Positions 1-7,879 of a stretch of DNA of 64,000 bases are shown here, one piece after another (within the stretch, counting starts at the first letter, position 1; every line of letters begins with the position of its first letter). Position numbers and translations under genes: made by a program. The notes below the pieces were generated by a model. It saw only the letters and a program-made list of their open reading frames with translations, did not search any database and was not told the DNA's origin. This stretch comes from Mycobacterium colombiense (lineage in GTDB: Bacteria; Actinomycetota; Actinomycetes; Mycobacteriales; Mycobacteriaceae): assembly GCF_001672755.1 (NCBI RefSeq), contig NZ_LZKI01000108.1:62001-126000 (forward strand), read 5' to 3'.

Positions 1-140
1 GCATCTGCCACACCTGCACACGGCGCAAAACCGCCGGTACCGTGCGCAACCTGGTCACCGGTGCGGTCTCGACCGCTCCCGATGAGGACGTGCAGATCTG
101 CGTGTCCGTTCCGGTCGGTGACGTGGACCTGTCGCTGTAA
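1..140 (+). CDS. Ferredoxin-type oxidoreductase, C-terminal end (partial)
   Basis: The frame ending at the TAA at 138-140 is open to the left edge. It reads as the end of a plant-type 2Fe-2S domain: a CxxC pair (ICHTC) at the edge and another cysteine (QICVSV) 28 residues later, the usual spacing of the last three cluster ligands. It ends in VDLSL. The next gene, 42 bp downstream on the same strand, is a membrane fatty acid desaturase. In M. tuberculosis the Rv3230c reductase feeds electrons to DesA3 in the same arrangement, so this is most likely the electron donor of that desaturase. The FAD and NAD(P)H domains lie outside the window. Confidence 0.85.
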   Translation, partial: ICHTCTRRKTAGTVRNLVTGAVSTAPDEDVQICVSVPVGDVDLSL

Positions 141-182
141 CGGAAATCCGGAACAGCTGAGAAAAGACTTGGAGGACAAGCA

Positions 183-1298
183 ATGTCGAACGACAAGATC
201 ACCCTCACACCCGAACAGGCCGACGCATTCGGCCGTGAACTCGACGCCATCAAGGAACGTGTGATGGCAGAACTCGGCGAGAAGGACGCCGACTACATCC
301 GCCGCGTCATCAAGACGCAGCGTGCGCTGGAAGTCGGTGGCCGGGCGCTGTTGTTCGCCGGGTTCCTACCGCCGGCATGGCTGGCCGGCACCACGATGCT
401 GGGCCTGTCCAAGATCCTGGACAACATGGAGATCGGCCACAACATCATGCACGGTCAGTACGACTGGATGCGCGACCCGGCCATCTCCGGGCGCACCTTC
501 GAGTGGGACACGGCGTGCCCGGCCGATCAATGGCGGCACTCGCACAACTACATGCACCACACCCACACCAACATCGTGGGGATGGACCGCGACATCGGCT
601 ACGGAATCCTGCGGATGAGCGACGACCAGCCGTGGCAGCCGTACTTCCTCGGCAACCCGATCTACGCCTTCCTGCTGATGGTGTTGTTCCAGTACGGGGT
701 CGCGTTGCACGAGCTGGAAACCGAGCGGATCCGCTCCGGTGAGATCCGGCTCGAGGACAAGCGCGAAGTCCTTCGGGCCATCTGGAAGAAGACCCGTCGC
801 CAGACTCTCAAGGACTACGTCGCCTTCCCGCTGCTGGCCGGGCCCGTCGCGCCGTTCGTCTTCACCGGCAACCTCACCGCCAACCTGATGCGCAACGTGT
901 GGTCGTACATGATCATCTTCTGCGGCCACTTCCCGGACGGCACGCAGGAATTCACCGTCGAGGAGACCAAGGACGAGTCGCGCGGCATGTGGTACTTCCG
1001 CCAGGTGCTCGGCTCGGCAAACCTCACCGGCGGCAAGCTCTTTCACCTGCTCTCCGGCAACCTGTCGCACCAGATCGAGCACCACCTGTTCCCGGACATG
1101 CCGGCCCGCCGGTACTCCGAGATCGCGGCCGAGGTGCAGGAGATCTGCGAACGCTACGGCATCCCGTACAACCGCGGTCCGCTGCTGCGCCAGTTCGGCA
1201 CCGTCGTCCGCAAGATCGTCCGGCTGACCCTCCCGGACTCCTGGGTGCAGAAGGCCGGCGCCGAGAAGTCGCCCGAGCCCGAGCCGGTCGCCGCGTAA
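183..1298 (+). CDS. DesA3-like membrane fatty acid desaturase
   Basis: Integral membrane di-iron acyl desaturase, 371 aa. All three histidine boxes are visible: H86/H90 (GHNIMHG), H119-H126 (HSHNYMHH) and H296-H301 (HQIEHH). Hydrophobic stretches lie around residues 52-75, 160-180 and 220-245. The family uses O2 and ferredoxin-derived electrons to put a double bond into stearoyl- or similar acyl-CoA at the membrane. A strong GGAGG sits 7 bases before the ATG. The reductase fragment upstream makes this a complete donor-desaturase pair. It is shorter than H37Rv DesA3 (about 427 aa, from memory) and is not in the Rv3229c neighbourhood, so it may be a paralogue rather than the DesA3 orthologue. 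Confidence 0.9.
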   Translation: MSNDKITLTPEQADAFGRELDAIKERVMAELGEKDADYIRRVIKTQRALEVGGRALLFAGFLPPAWLAGTTMLGLSKILDNMEIGHNIMHGQYDWMRDPAISGRTFEWDTACPADQWRHSHNYMHHTHTNIVGMDRDIGYGILRMSDDQPWQPYFLGNPIYAFLLMVLFQYGVALHELETERIRSGEIRLEDKREVLRAIWKKTRRQTLKDYVAFPLLAGPVAPFVFTGNLTANLMRNVWSYMIIFCGHFPDGTQEFTVEETKDESRGMWYFRQVLGSANLTGGKLFHLLSGNLSHQIEHHLFPDMPARRYSEIAAEVQEICERYGIPYNRGPLLRQFGTVVRKIVRLTLPDSWVQKAGAEKSPEPEPVAA

Positions 1299-1342
1299 AT
1301 CCACGCGGCCGGGGCATTGCCTGGCGCCGGGACAGGGGGACA

Positions 1343-1867
1343 ATGAGGTCCGTGGAATGGACCGGCGCGCGCTATGCGGATACCCCGACAGTGGAAGCTT
1401 CGACGTGGATCGACGCCGACCCGGCCCGGGTCTGGGGCCTGGTCTCCGATATCGCACTGATGCCCGCGTTCAGCAGCGAGCTGAAGGCCGTGGAATGGGC
1501 GGAGGGTTCGGACGGCCCGCGGGTCGGCGCGCGCTTCATCGGACACAACGAGCACGACGCGTTCGGGCAGTGGAGCAGCACCTCGCAGATCGTCGCCTGC
1601 GATCAGCCGCACGAATTCACCTGGGCCGTCGGCCAACCCGACGATCCGGCGGCGATGTGGCGATTCCGGCTGGCGCCCCGCGACGGCGGCACCGTCCTGA
1701 GCTACTGGATGCAGATGGGGCCGGGCCGCTCGGGTCTGTCGGTGGCCATCGAGTCGATGCCCGACAAGGAGCAGAAGATCGTGTTCGTGCGGCTGCGCGA
1801 ATTCGAGGGCGCGATCGGAAAGACCCTGGCGGCGATCAAACGGCTGGCCGAACACGGAGTGCATTGA
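1343..1867 (+). CDS. SRPBCC (polyketide cyclase/START-like) family protein
   Basis: 174-aa protein with the helix-grip layout: N-terminal TVEASTWIDADPARVWGLVSDI, central beta strands including the FTWAVGQPDDPAAMWRFRL region, and a long C-terminal helix. These proteins bind hydrophobic ligands; no specific function can be read from the sequence. The ATG at 1343 follows GACAGGGGGA, a good ribosome site. Its stop overlaps by one base the start of the F420-dependent oxidoreductase, so the two are probably translated together. Confidence 0.75.
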   Translation: MRSVEWTGARYADTPTVEASTWIDADPARVWGLVSDIALMPAFSSELKAVEWAEGSDGPRVGARFIGHNEHDAFGQWSSTSQIVACDQPHEFTWAVGQPDDPAAMWRFRLAPRDGGTVLSYWMQMGPGRSGLSVAIESMPDKEQKIVFVRLREFEGAIGKTLAAIKRLAEHGVH

Positions 1868-2916
1868 TGCGGACCGCCACGACGGTCGAGCTCTCCGGTA
1901 CCGGGAGCGAGGCCGCTGAGGTCGTGGCGTTGGCCGTCGAGGCGGAGAAGCTGGGTCTCGATGTCTGCTGGGTGGCCGAGGCCTGGGGCGCGGATGCGCC
2001 ATCGGCCCTGGGCTATCTGGCGGCCCGCACCGAGCGGATGCTGCTGGGCTCCGGCGTCCTGCAGGTCGGCACCCGCTCGCCGGTGATGGTCGCGCAGACC
2101 GCGATCACGCTGTCGAACCTGTCGAACGGGCGATTCCTGCTCGGGTTGGGTGCCTCAGGCCCGCAGGTGATCGAGGGCCTGCACGGCGCCTCGTTCAGCC
2201 GGCCGCTGGCTCGCATCTCCGAGACGATCGACGTTGTGCGGCAGGCGTTCTCGGGCGGGAAAGTCTCCTATGCCGGAAGGGAATTCGAGATCCCCCGACC
2301 CGGCGGCGAGGCAGTGCCCATGCGGTTGTCGAATCGCCCCGAGCACCCCATTCCGGTGTACCTGGCCGCCCTGTCACCGGCGATGCTGCGGTTGACCGGA
2401 CGGGTCGCCGACGGCTGGCTGGGCACCAGCTTCGTTCCCGAGGGCGCCGGCGACGCCTATTTCTCGCACCTCGACGACGGGCTGGCCGCCGCGAATCGTA
2501 CGCGCGCCGACATCGACATCTGCCAGGGCGCCGAAGTCGCCTTCGCCGCAGACGAAGACGAGCTGCGGGGCATGATCGCGGGCCGCAAGAAGGAGCTGGC
2601 CTTCAGCCTCGGCGGCATGGGATCGTCGAGCACCAATTTCTACAACCGGGCCTACAGCCGGCAGGGCTGGGCCGACGTTGCCGCCGCGGTGCGCGAGCGC
2701 TGGCAGCGCGGCGACCGGGACGGGGCGGCCGGCCTGGTGACCGACGAGATGGTGTTGGCCACCACCCTCATCGGGACCGAGGAGATGGTCTCCGCGCGCC
2801 TGGCGGTGTGGCGCGACGCGGGCGTGAATACCGTGCGGCTGTATCCCGCGGGCGCGACGCTGGACGCCAAGCTGGAGACGCTGGGCCGGGCGATCGAACT
2901 GGTCCGCCAGGCCTAG
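1867..2916 (+). CDS. F420-dependent LLM-class oxidoreductase
   Basis: 349-aa luciferase-like monooxygenase-type TIM barrel. Typical signs are the early ALAVEAEKLGLDVCWVAEAWG segment, NGRFLLGLGASGPQVIEG, and the PIPVYLAALSPAMLRLTGRVADGWLG segment that is characteristic of F420-binding members (Mer/Fgd type). They transfer hydride between F420 and a substrate that cannot be predicted. The ATG at 1867 overlaps the SRPBCC stop. The stop overlaps by 4 bases the stop of the convergent DUF1214 gene. Confidence 0.85.
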   Translation: MRTATTVELSGTGSEAAEVVALAVEAEKLGLDVCWVAEAWGADAPSALGYLAARTERMLLGSGVLQVGTRSPVMVAQTAITLSNLSNGRFLLGLGASGPQVIEGLHGASFSRPLARISETIDVVRQAFSGGKVSYAGREFEIPRPGGEAVPMRLSNRPEHPIPVYLAALSPAMLRLTGRVADGWLGTSFVPEGAGDAYFSHLDDGLAAANRTRADIDICQGAEVAFAADEDELRGMIAGRKKELAFSLGGMGSSSTNFYNRAYSRQGWADVAAAVRERWQRGDRDGAAGLVTDEMVLATTLIGTEEMVSARLAVWRDAGVNTVRLYPAGATLDAKLETLGRAIELVRQA

Positions 2917-4016
2917 CTGACCTCGGTGGGGGCATCGGCCGACTTGACGAGTTTCACCTCGGGCCGCTGCGGCACGCCGTCGGAAAGGAACCACCGAAAC
3001 GCCAGGTTGCCGCGCGGATAGCCCAGCGTGGTAAGCGAATTCGGGTGCGCCGTCTTGTCGGCGGACAAGACGACCGTGACGGAGCCGTCGCTGTTGAGGA
3101 CGGCGCTGTGACCATTCAGGGAACACCGGGCGTCCTCCGCGCCGACCGTCGCCATGAACTGGTTCCACACCACCAGGTTCCAGAACCTGCACGACGGCGG
3201 CCGGTGCGTGATGACCAACGCCTCGTCGTCGTCGAGCACGAAACTGCCATAGGCATAGCACGCATCGCGCGCCGACCAGCCGAAGTTGGCGTCCGGCACC
3301 TGATAGGGCTCGGCGAATTCGTTTGCAGCATGCGCGGTCTCGTGGCCGAGCGCGTGCTGATCGTCGACCCGGTTCCCGACGGCCAGCGGCACGATGGCGA
3401 ACATGGTGCGCAGCCAGGTCGCCGCCGCGCGCAGGCTTGCGGCCGTCTCCGCGTCGCCGTGCCGGATCGGGTCGGATTCGTCGAGGGCCTCGATGTTCCA
3501 GACCACCGGGCGGCCGGTCAGCGGATCGGCCTGGTAGTCACGGGTCATCAGCACCGCCGCGTCGGGCGTGGCGGGGAACTCGAAGCTGAAGTTGCCGTCG
3601 GCATCGATGTCCAGATCGGTGTCCCGGACTATCGACACGACCCGGTCCGACCACGCGCCGGGCGAGGGCTCGTTATAGGCGGTCACCGAGAAGTACACGC
3701 TGTCGCCCCTGTTGCCGCTGACGCGATAGCGCCGCTTCGGGTCGATCGGGCAGAGGAAGTAGTAGGCGTCGGTGTTGTCGCCGCCCCACCGGCGGTCCCG
3801 GCGAAACGGGGTGTTCACCGCGACGAACTGTGGCCGACCCGGCTCGGGGAACAGATAGGTGTCGAGCGCGACGCCCAGCGTAGTGGCCAGCATCCGGTAG
3901 CCGTCGGCGACGTGGCGGTCGTCGGTGACCGCCCGGTCACCCTCGAGGAAGCCGCGGTCGAGGGCGCCGAGGGTGGCGAGCAGCTCATTCCACGCGGTCG
4001 TCGATTCGTGCGTCAT
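2913..4016 (-). CDS. DUF1214-domain protein
   Basis: 367 aa, no signal peptide. The middle and C-terminal parts have the DUF1214 character: GGDNTDAYYFLCPIDPKRRYRV, the DSVYFSVTAYNEPSPG segment, and near the end SVTVVLSADKTAHPNSLTTLGYPRGNLAFRWFLSD. The biochemical role of the domain is unknown. It is the second gene of a two-gene operon with the TetR regulator upstream: its ATG overlaps the TetR stop (ATGA). The TetR is divergent from a sulfotransferase, which suggests that regulator, DUF1214 protein and sulfotransferase act together. Confidence 0.75.
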   Translation of the reverse strand: MTHESTTAWNELLATLGALDRGFLEGDRAVTDDRHVADGYRMLATTLGVALDTYLFPEPGRPQFVAVNTPFRRDRRWGGDNTDAYYFLCPIDPKRRYRVSGNRGDSVYFSVTAYNEPSPGAWSDRVVSIVRDTDLDIDADGNFSFEFPATPDAAVLMTRDYQADPLTGRPVVWNIEALDESDPIRHGDAETAASLRAAATWLRTMFAIVPLAVGNRVDDQHALGHETAHAANEFAEPYQVPDANFGWSARDACYAYGSFVLDDDEALVITHRPPSCRFWNLVVWNQFMATVGAEDARCSLNGHSAVLNSDGSVTVVLSADKTAHPNSLTTLGYPRGNLAFRWFLSDGVPQRPEVKLVKSADAPTEVS

Positions 4017-4588
4017 GCGCTGATTCCTTTCAGGAGCAATGCGGTGGTGCGGTCTACCCAGGTGTCGTCGAGCTCGTCGGGGCGGGTGAGCAGGCCCATC
4101 AGCGTGATGCCGGCGATGGCCTCGGTGAGCTCGGAGGCGGTCACGCCGGGGCGGACCTCGCCGCGGGCTACGGCCCGCTGCAGCAGCTCGGTGAGCCCGC
4201 CACCGATGACGTCGGCGAACCGCTCCAGCAGCGCCGAGTGCAGCGTCGGGTCCGCCGCCATCTCGGCGACCAGTCCCGGCAGCGCCGCCCGGGCGGGCGG
4301 TGTGCTCAGGAAAGCCATTGAACGACTGACCATTTCGTGCAGGTCCTCGGGCAGCGACCCGGTATCCGGAAGCTCCGTCGCGGCGCCGATCGGGAACACC
4401 GCCTCGTGGACCAGGTGCGCCTTGCTCGGCCAGCGCCGGTAGATGGCGGGCTTGCTGGTGCCGGCTCGTTCGGCGATGGCGGAGACCAACAGCGAGGCGT
4501 AGCCCGTCTCGGCGAGAAGCTCGACGGTGGCGCTGAGCACCGCACCGTCGATACGCGGATCACGAGGTCGACCAAAGTCTACAACCAT
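4013..4588 (-). CDS. TetR-family transcriptional regulator
   Basis: 191 aa. The N-terminal helix-turn-helix is clear (LLAETGYASLLVSAIAERAG, then TSKPAIYRRWPSKAHLV), followed by an all-helical ligand domain. The start lies 28 bp from the divergent sulfotransferase start, so an operator in that short gap could control both sides. The gap holds TTAC and GTAA separated by 10 bases, a weak dyad. It is translationally coupled to the DUF1214 gene. The ligand is unknown. Confidence 0.85.
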   Translation of the reverse strand: MVVDFGRPRDPRIDGAVLSATVELLAETGYASLLVSAIAERAGTSKPAIYRRWPSKAHLVHEAVFPIGAATELPDTGSLPEDLHEMVSRSMAFLSTPPARAALPGLVAEMAADPTLHSALLERFADVIGGGLTELLQRAVARGEVRPGVTASELTEAIAGITLMGLLTRPDELDDTWVDRTTALLLKGISA

Positions 4589-4616
4589 TACGAAACTCAG
4601 AGTAACATAAGTCGCC

Positions 4617-5855
4617 GTGAACGTTCACTCAGTCCGTCTCGAAGACCTGCCCCTGCCTCAATTCAGTGCCGAGGGCCAGCAGATTCTCGACATGATGGCC
4701 ACGATGGCCCCGCAATGCCCTTTGGATGCCGACGCGTTGCACGCGCAGGCCAGGGGCGACACCGGCCTGAACGATTTCGGGCCCGACGACTACCGGGAGC
4801 GACTCGACGTCTACCTCGCCGCGCTGCGCGAGATCGACGGGCTGCACGACGCCGGAGTGGTGAACTTCTACGGGCAGCTGCTGCAGCTGCTCAAGAACCG
4901 GCTGCTTCTGACCGACCTACTGCACCGGCATCCCGAGATCGACGACATCGAACTGCGCTCGCCGGTGGTGATCGCCGGGCTGCCCCGCACCGGCACCACG
5001 CACCTGCACAACCTCCTGGCCGCGCCGCCCACCTTCCGCACCATGCCGTACTGGGAAAGCAACGAGCCCTTCCCGCTGCCGAATGAGGTTGGCGCCGACC
5101 CTGATCCGCGCCGAGCGCGGATGGACGTCGCGGTCGGGGTGGTCAACATGGTGATGCCGCATTTCGCGCTGATGCACGAGATGACCACCGATCACGTCCA
5201 CGAGGAAATCCAGCTGCTGGCCAACGACCTCTCGACGATGCTCTTCGAGACGCTCGGCGAGGTGCCCCGCTGGCGTGATTACTACCGGGCCCACGACCAG
5301 ACGCCGCACTACGAATACCTCGCCACTCAACTCAAGGCGATGCAGTTCCTGCGCGGCGGGCGCCGCTGGCTGCTCAAGTCCCCGCAGCACCTCGAGCAGG
5401 TGCCGGTGCTGGACCGCGTATTCGGTGACAGCATCGTCGTGTTCACCCACCGCGACCCCGTGCCGGTTGCGCTGTCGATGATCGCGATGATCACCTACTC
5501 GGCGCGGATGCACCGCTCGCCGGTGCCGGTCGAACAGATCGCGCGGTCCTGGATCGACCGCCTCGATCAGATGCTGAGCGCCCTCGTCCGCGACCGCGAC
5601 ACCATCGGCCCCGAGCGCTCGATCGACGTGCGGTTCAACGACTTCATGGTGGACGAACTCGGCGTCGCCGAGCAGGTGTACGCCCTGGCCGGCGAACCGT
5701 TCACCGACGAAGCGCGCACCGCCGTCACCGACTACCTGGCGAGCCACCGGCGCGGCCGGCACGGGCAGGTCGAGACGTCGTGCGAGATGTTCGGACTGAC
5801 CGAGGCCGCGCTGCGCGAGCGCTTCGCACCGTATGTCGAGCGGTTTCTGGCCTAA
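4617..5855 (+). CDS. Sulfotransferase family protein
   Basis: 412-aa PAPS-dependent sulfotransferase of the mycobacterial Stf type. The 5'-phosphosulfate loop GLPRTGTTHL is at about residues 121-130 and the 3'-phosphate site FTHRDPVPVALS at about 276-287; LLKSPQHLEQVPVL lies between. The enzyme moves sulfate from PAPS to a hydroxyl, probably on a lipid or sterol-like acceptor; the acceptor cannot be read. The start is a GTG only 28 bp from the divergent TetR and no ribosome site is evident, so a leaderless transcript is likely. Confidence 0.88.
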   Translation: MNVHSVRLEDLPLPQFSAEGQQILDMMATMAPQCPLDADALHAQARGDTGLNDFGPDDYRERLDVYLAALREIDGLHDAGVVNFYGQLLQLLKNRLLLTDLLHRHPEIDDIELRSPVVIAGLPRTGTTHLHNLLAAPPTFRTMPYWESNEPFPLPNEVGADPDPRRARMDVAVGVVNMVMPHFALMHEMTTDHVHEEIQLLANDLSTMLFETLGEVPRWRDYYRAHDQTPHYEYLATQLKAMQFLRGGRRWLLKSPQHLEQVPVLDRVFGDSIVVFTHRDPVPVALSMIAMITYSARMHRSPVPVEQIARSWIDRLDQMLSALVRDRDTIGPERSIDVRFNDFMVDELGVAEQVYALAGEPFTDEARTAVTDYLASHRRGRHGQVETSCEMFGLTEAALRERFAPYVERFLA

Positions 5856-5884
5856 GCCTTTCGAAGCCGCTACGTTCTGAATCC

Positions 5885-6772
5885 ATGGTCACTATGCCCG
5901 CGCTGGACGGTGTGGAACACAGATACGTCGATCTCGGAAACGGCGTGACGATCCACGTCGCCGATGCCGGGCCGGCGAGCGGGCCGGCGGTGATGTTGGT
6001 GCACGGCTTCCCGCAGAACTGGTGGGAATGGCGCGAGCTGATCGGGCCGCTGGCCGCCGACGGCTACCGGGTGTTGTGCCCGGACCTGCGCGGTTCGGGC
6101 TGGAGTTCGGCGCCACGCACCAGCTACACCAAGGACGAGATGGCCGACGATCTGGCCGGGGTGCTGGACCGCTTGGACGTCGCGACGGTCAAGCTGGTGG
6201 CCCACGACTGGGGCGGACCGGTCGCCTTCATCATGATGCTGCGCCATCCGGAGCGGGTGACCGGATTCTTCGGCGTGAATACCGTTGCGCCGTGGGCGAA
6301 GCCGAGCTTGTCGACGCTGCGCAACATCTGGCGGTTCTGGTACCAGATCCCGATTTCGCTGCCGGTCATCGGTCCGCGGGTGATCAGCAATCCCGACTCC
6401 CGGTTCGTCCGAATGCTCGGGTCATGGGTCGGCGGTGGTTACACCCTGCCCGAGGACGACACCCGCATGTACATCGAGTGCATGCAACAGCCCGGCCACG
6501 CGGAGGCGGGTTCGCGGTGGTACCGCAGCTTCCAAACCAAAGAGATGCGCAAATGGATGCGCGGCCAGTACAACGATGCTCGCGTCGACGTCCCGGTCCG
6601 CTGGCTGACGGGAACGAAAGATCCCGTGATCACGGCGGACCTCACCGACGGATATGCCGATCACATCGATGATTTCGAGGTCGAGCTGGTCGACGGCGTC
6701 GGCCATTGGATCGTCGACCAGCGTCCCGATCTTGTCCTGGACCGGGTGCGCGCGTTTCTCGCCGCAAAATAA
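5885..6772 (+). CDS. ephF: Epoxide hydrolase-type alpha/beta hydrolase (EphF-like)
   Basis: 295 aa. Alpha/beta hydrolase with an Asp nucleophile: oxyanion motif HGFPQ at residue 40, nucleophile D108 in HDWGG, and the catalytic His near residue 274 in GVGHW. Asp as nucleophile plus HGFP is typical of soluble epoxide hydrolases, with haloalkane dehalogenases as relatives. The expected reaction is epoxide to diol in the cytoplasm. The position just before the TetR/cyp138 pair matches ephF (Rv0134) in H37Rv, the basis for the name. The ATG at 5885 is chosen because the hydrolase fold begins there; an upstream in-frame extension has no homology signal. Confidence 0.85.
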   Translation: MVTMPALDGVEHRYVDLGNGVTIHVADAGPASGPAVMLVHGFPQNWWEWRELIGPLAADGYRVLCPDLRGSGWSSAPRTSYTKDEMADDLAGVLDRLDVATVKLVAHDWGGPVAFIMMLRHPERVTGFFGVNTVAPWAKPSLSTLRNIWRFWYQIPISLPVIGPRVISNPDSRFVRMLGSWVGGGYTLPEDDTRMYIECMQQPGHAEAGSRWYRSFQTKEMRKWMRGQYNDARVDVPVRWLTGTKDPVITADLTDGYADHIDDFEVELVDGVGHWIVDQRPDLVLDRVRAFLAAK

Positions 6773-6800
6773 AGCAGGTGAAGGCTTTTCGGTGCCGACG

Positions 6801-7013
6801 CTAGTCGACGCCGATGGTGACTTCGGTCGATTTGATGAACACGGTCGCAGTCTGGCCGACCTTGAGGCCGAGGTCGGTCGCGGCATCCTTGGTGACCGAC
6901 GACGTGACGACCTGATCGCCGCCGTCGAGCGTCACCTTCACCACTGCCATCACGGTGCCGAGTTCGACCTCGGTGATGGTCCCCCTGAGCTGGTTTCGAG
7001 TCGAGAGCCGCAT
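6801..7013 (-). CDS. Mop/TOBE-domain small molybdate-binding protein
   Basis: 70-aa single molbindin domain: LSTRNQLRGTITEVELG, VVKVTLDGGDQVVTSSVT, DLGLKVGQTATVFIKSTEV. Free-standing Mop proteins bind molybdate or tungstate as oligomers and buffer it in the cytoplasm. The ATG at 7013 is preferred because GGAGG lies 8 bases before it; a TTG five codons upstream overlaps that ribosome site. No molybdenum transport or cofactor gene lies nearby, so it stands alone. Confidence 0.85.
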   Translation of the reverse strand: MRLSTRNQLRGTITEVELGTVMAVVKVTLDGGDQVVTSSVTKDAATDLGLKVGQTATVFIKSTEVTIGVD

Positions 7014-7118
7014 CGCAGGATCCTCCAAGTCGGAACGGGTGGGTCTGCGGTGAGCCTAGCTCTACCGGGCCAGCGCCGGAATGGCTTGTGAGACTTTCAC
7101 TTACGCGGACGTACGAGC

Positions 7119-7748
7119 CTAGTGGCGCGGGCCGAGCAGAGCTACGGATGCATCCACGGCCGGTTCCACGATTTCTCGGACCGGTTTACCGTCTTCGACC
7201 GCAAGTGCGGTCAGCTCCCGCAGGCCGCCCAACAGGATCACGGCCAACGGCGCCGTCAGTGGGGGTAGCTCGGCGCGCCGGAATCCGGGACTGGCGCTGA
7301 GGTCGATCAGCAGGCTGGTCAGCAACTGCAGCCCGCGGCGCTGGACCGGGCGAGCGGCCGCACCCAGCGAGGGCAGTTCGCGGATCCAGCTCAATGTAAT
7401 GGCCGGTCGGGCCTCGATGTATCCGACATAGGCCTCGACGGCCTGACGGATCTGTACGTGCCAATCGGTTTCGGGATCGACCGAGGCCGTGATCTTGGCG
7501 CCGAGGTTCTCGATGTCGACGGCCAGCAGCTCGAGAAAGCACTCTTCCTTGCCGGCGAAGTGATCGTAGAAGGTGCGCTTGGAGGTGCGCGCGGAGCGGA
7601 CGACGTCGGCGACCGTGCTGGCGCGGTAGCCGCGCTCGCCGATCGAGGTGGCGAGACCGTCGAGCAACCGCTGCCGAAAAGGATCCGGCTCGGCGGGCGT
7701 ATCACCCGCCGCCGCGTCGGCGGCCGGCGCGGTCACCGCTGGTGTCAC
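7119..7748 (-). CDS. TetR-family regulator divergent from cyp138
   Basis: 209 aa with a Pro/Ala-rich N-terminal arm, then the helix-turn-helix (GERGYRASTVADVVRSART, SKRTFYDHFAGKEECF) and a ligand-binding domain. GTG start. Together with the divergent P450 it matches Rv0135c-cyp138 in H37Rv. The 131-bp gap between the two starts is full of palindromes (separate entry). It probably represses both itself and the P450 gene until a hydrophobic ligand is bound. Confidence 0.87.
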   Translation of the reverse strand: MTPAVTAPAADAAAGDTPAEPDPFRQRLLDGLATSIGERGYRASTVADVVRSARTSKRTFYDHFAGKEECFLELLAVDIENLGAKITASVDPETDWHVQIRQAVEAYVGYIEARPAITLSWIRELPSLGAAARPVQRRGLQLLTSLLIDLSASPGFRRAELPPLTAPLAVILLGGLRELTALAVEDGKPVREIVEPAVDASVALLGPRH

Positions 7749-7773
7749 GCGGGCGCCCCTTTCGGTGAGTGCG

Positions 7774-7839
7774 GCATCTTGTCAGGCCTGGTACTTCAGA
7801 GTACCGTACTCACAAGATGCTGCGGTACATCGCCGTACC
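7774..7839. promoter_or_regulatory. Nested palindromes in the TetR-cyp138 intergenic region
   Basis: Three perfect dyads lie between the divergent starts. An outer pair, GCATCTTGT at 7774-7782 and ACAAGATGC at 7812-7820, flanks the inner GGTACT-TCAG-AGTACC at 7790-7805. A further GGTAC-N6-GTACC follows at 7824-7839. The GGTAC-based sites are alike in spacing and are the best candidates for TetR dimer binding. The outer pair may be a second operator or may form a stem. Which of them is bound is inference. Confidence 0.6.
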
Positions 7840-7879
7840 ACCCCGGTGCCCGGGGCAGATGTTGGGAGAAGCCATCGTC

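Noticed and set aside
366-1457. 363-aa open frame on the minus strand over the desaturase
   Set aside because: Arg/Pro/His-rich shadow of a GC-rich gene; no domain, while the plus strand has complete desaturase motifs.
4588-4617. TTAC-N10-GTAA as operator between TetR and sulfotransferase
   Set aside because: Arms of only 4 bp with no inner symmetry; mentioned with the TetR gene but not listed as a site.
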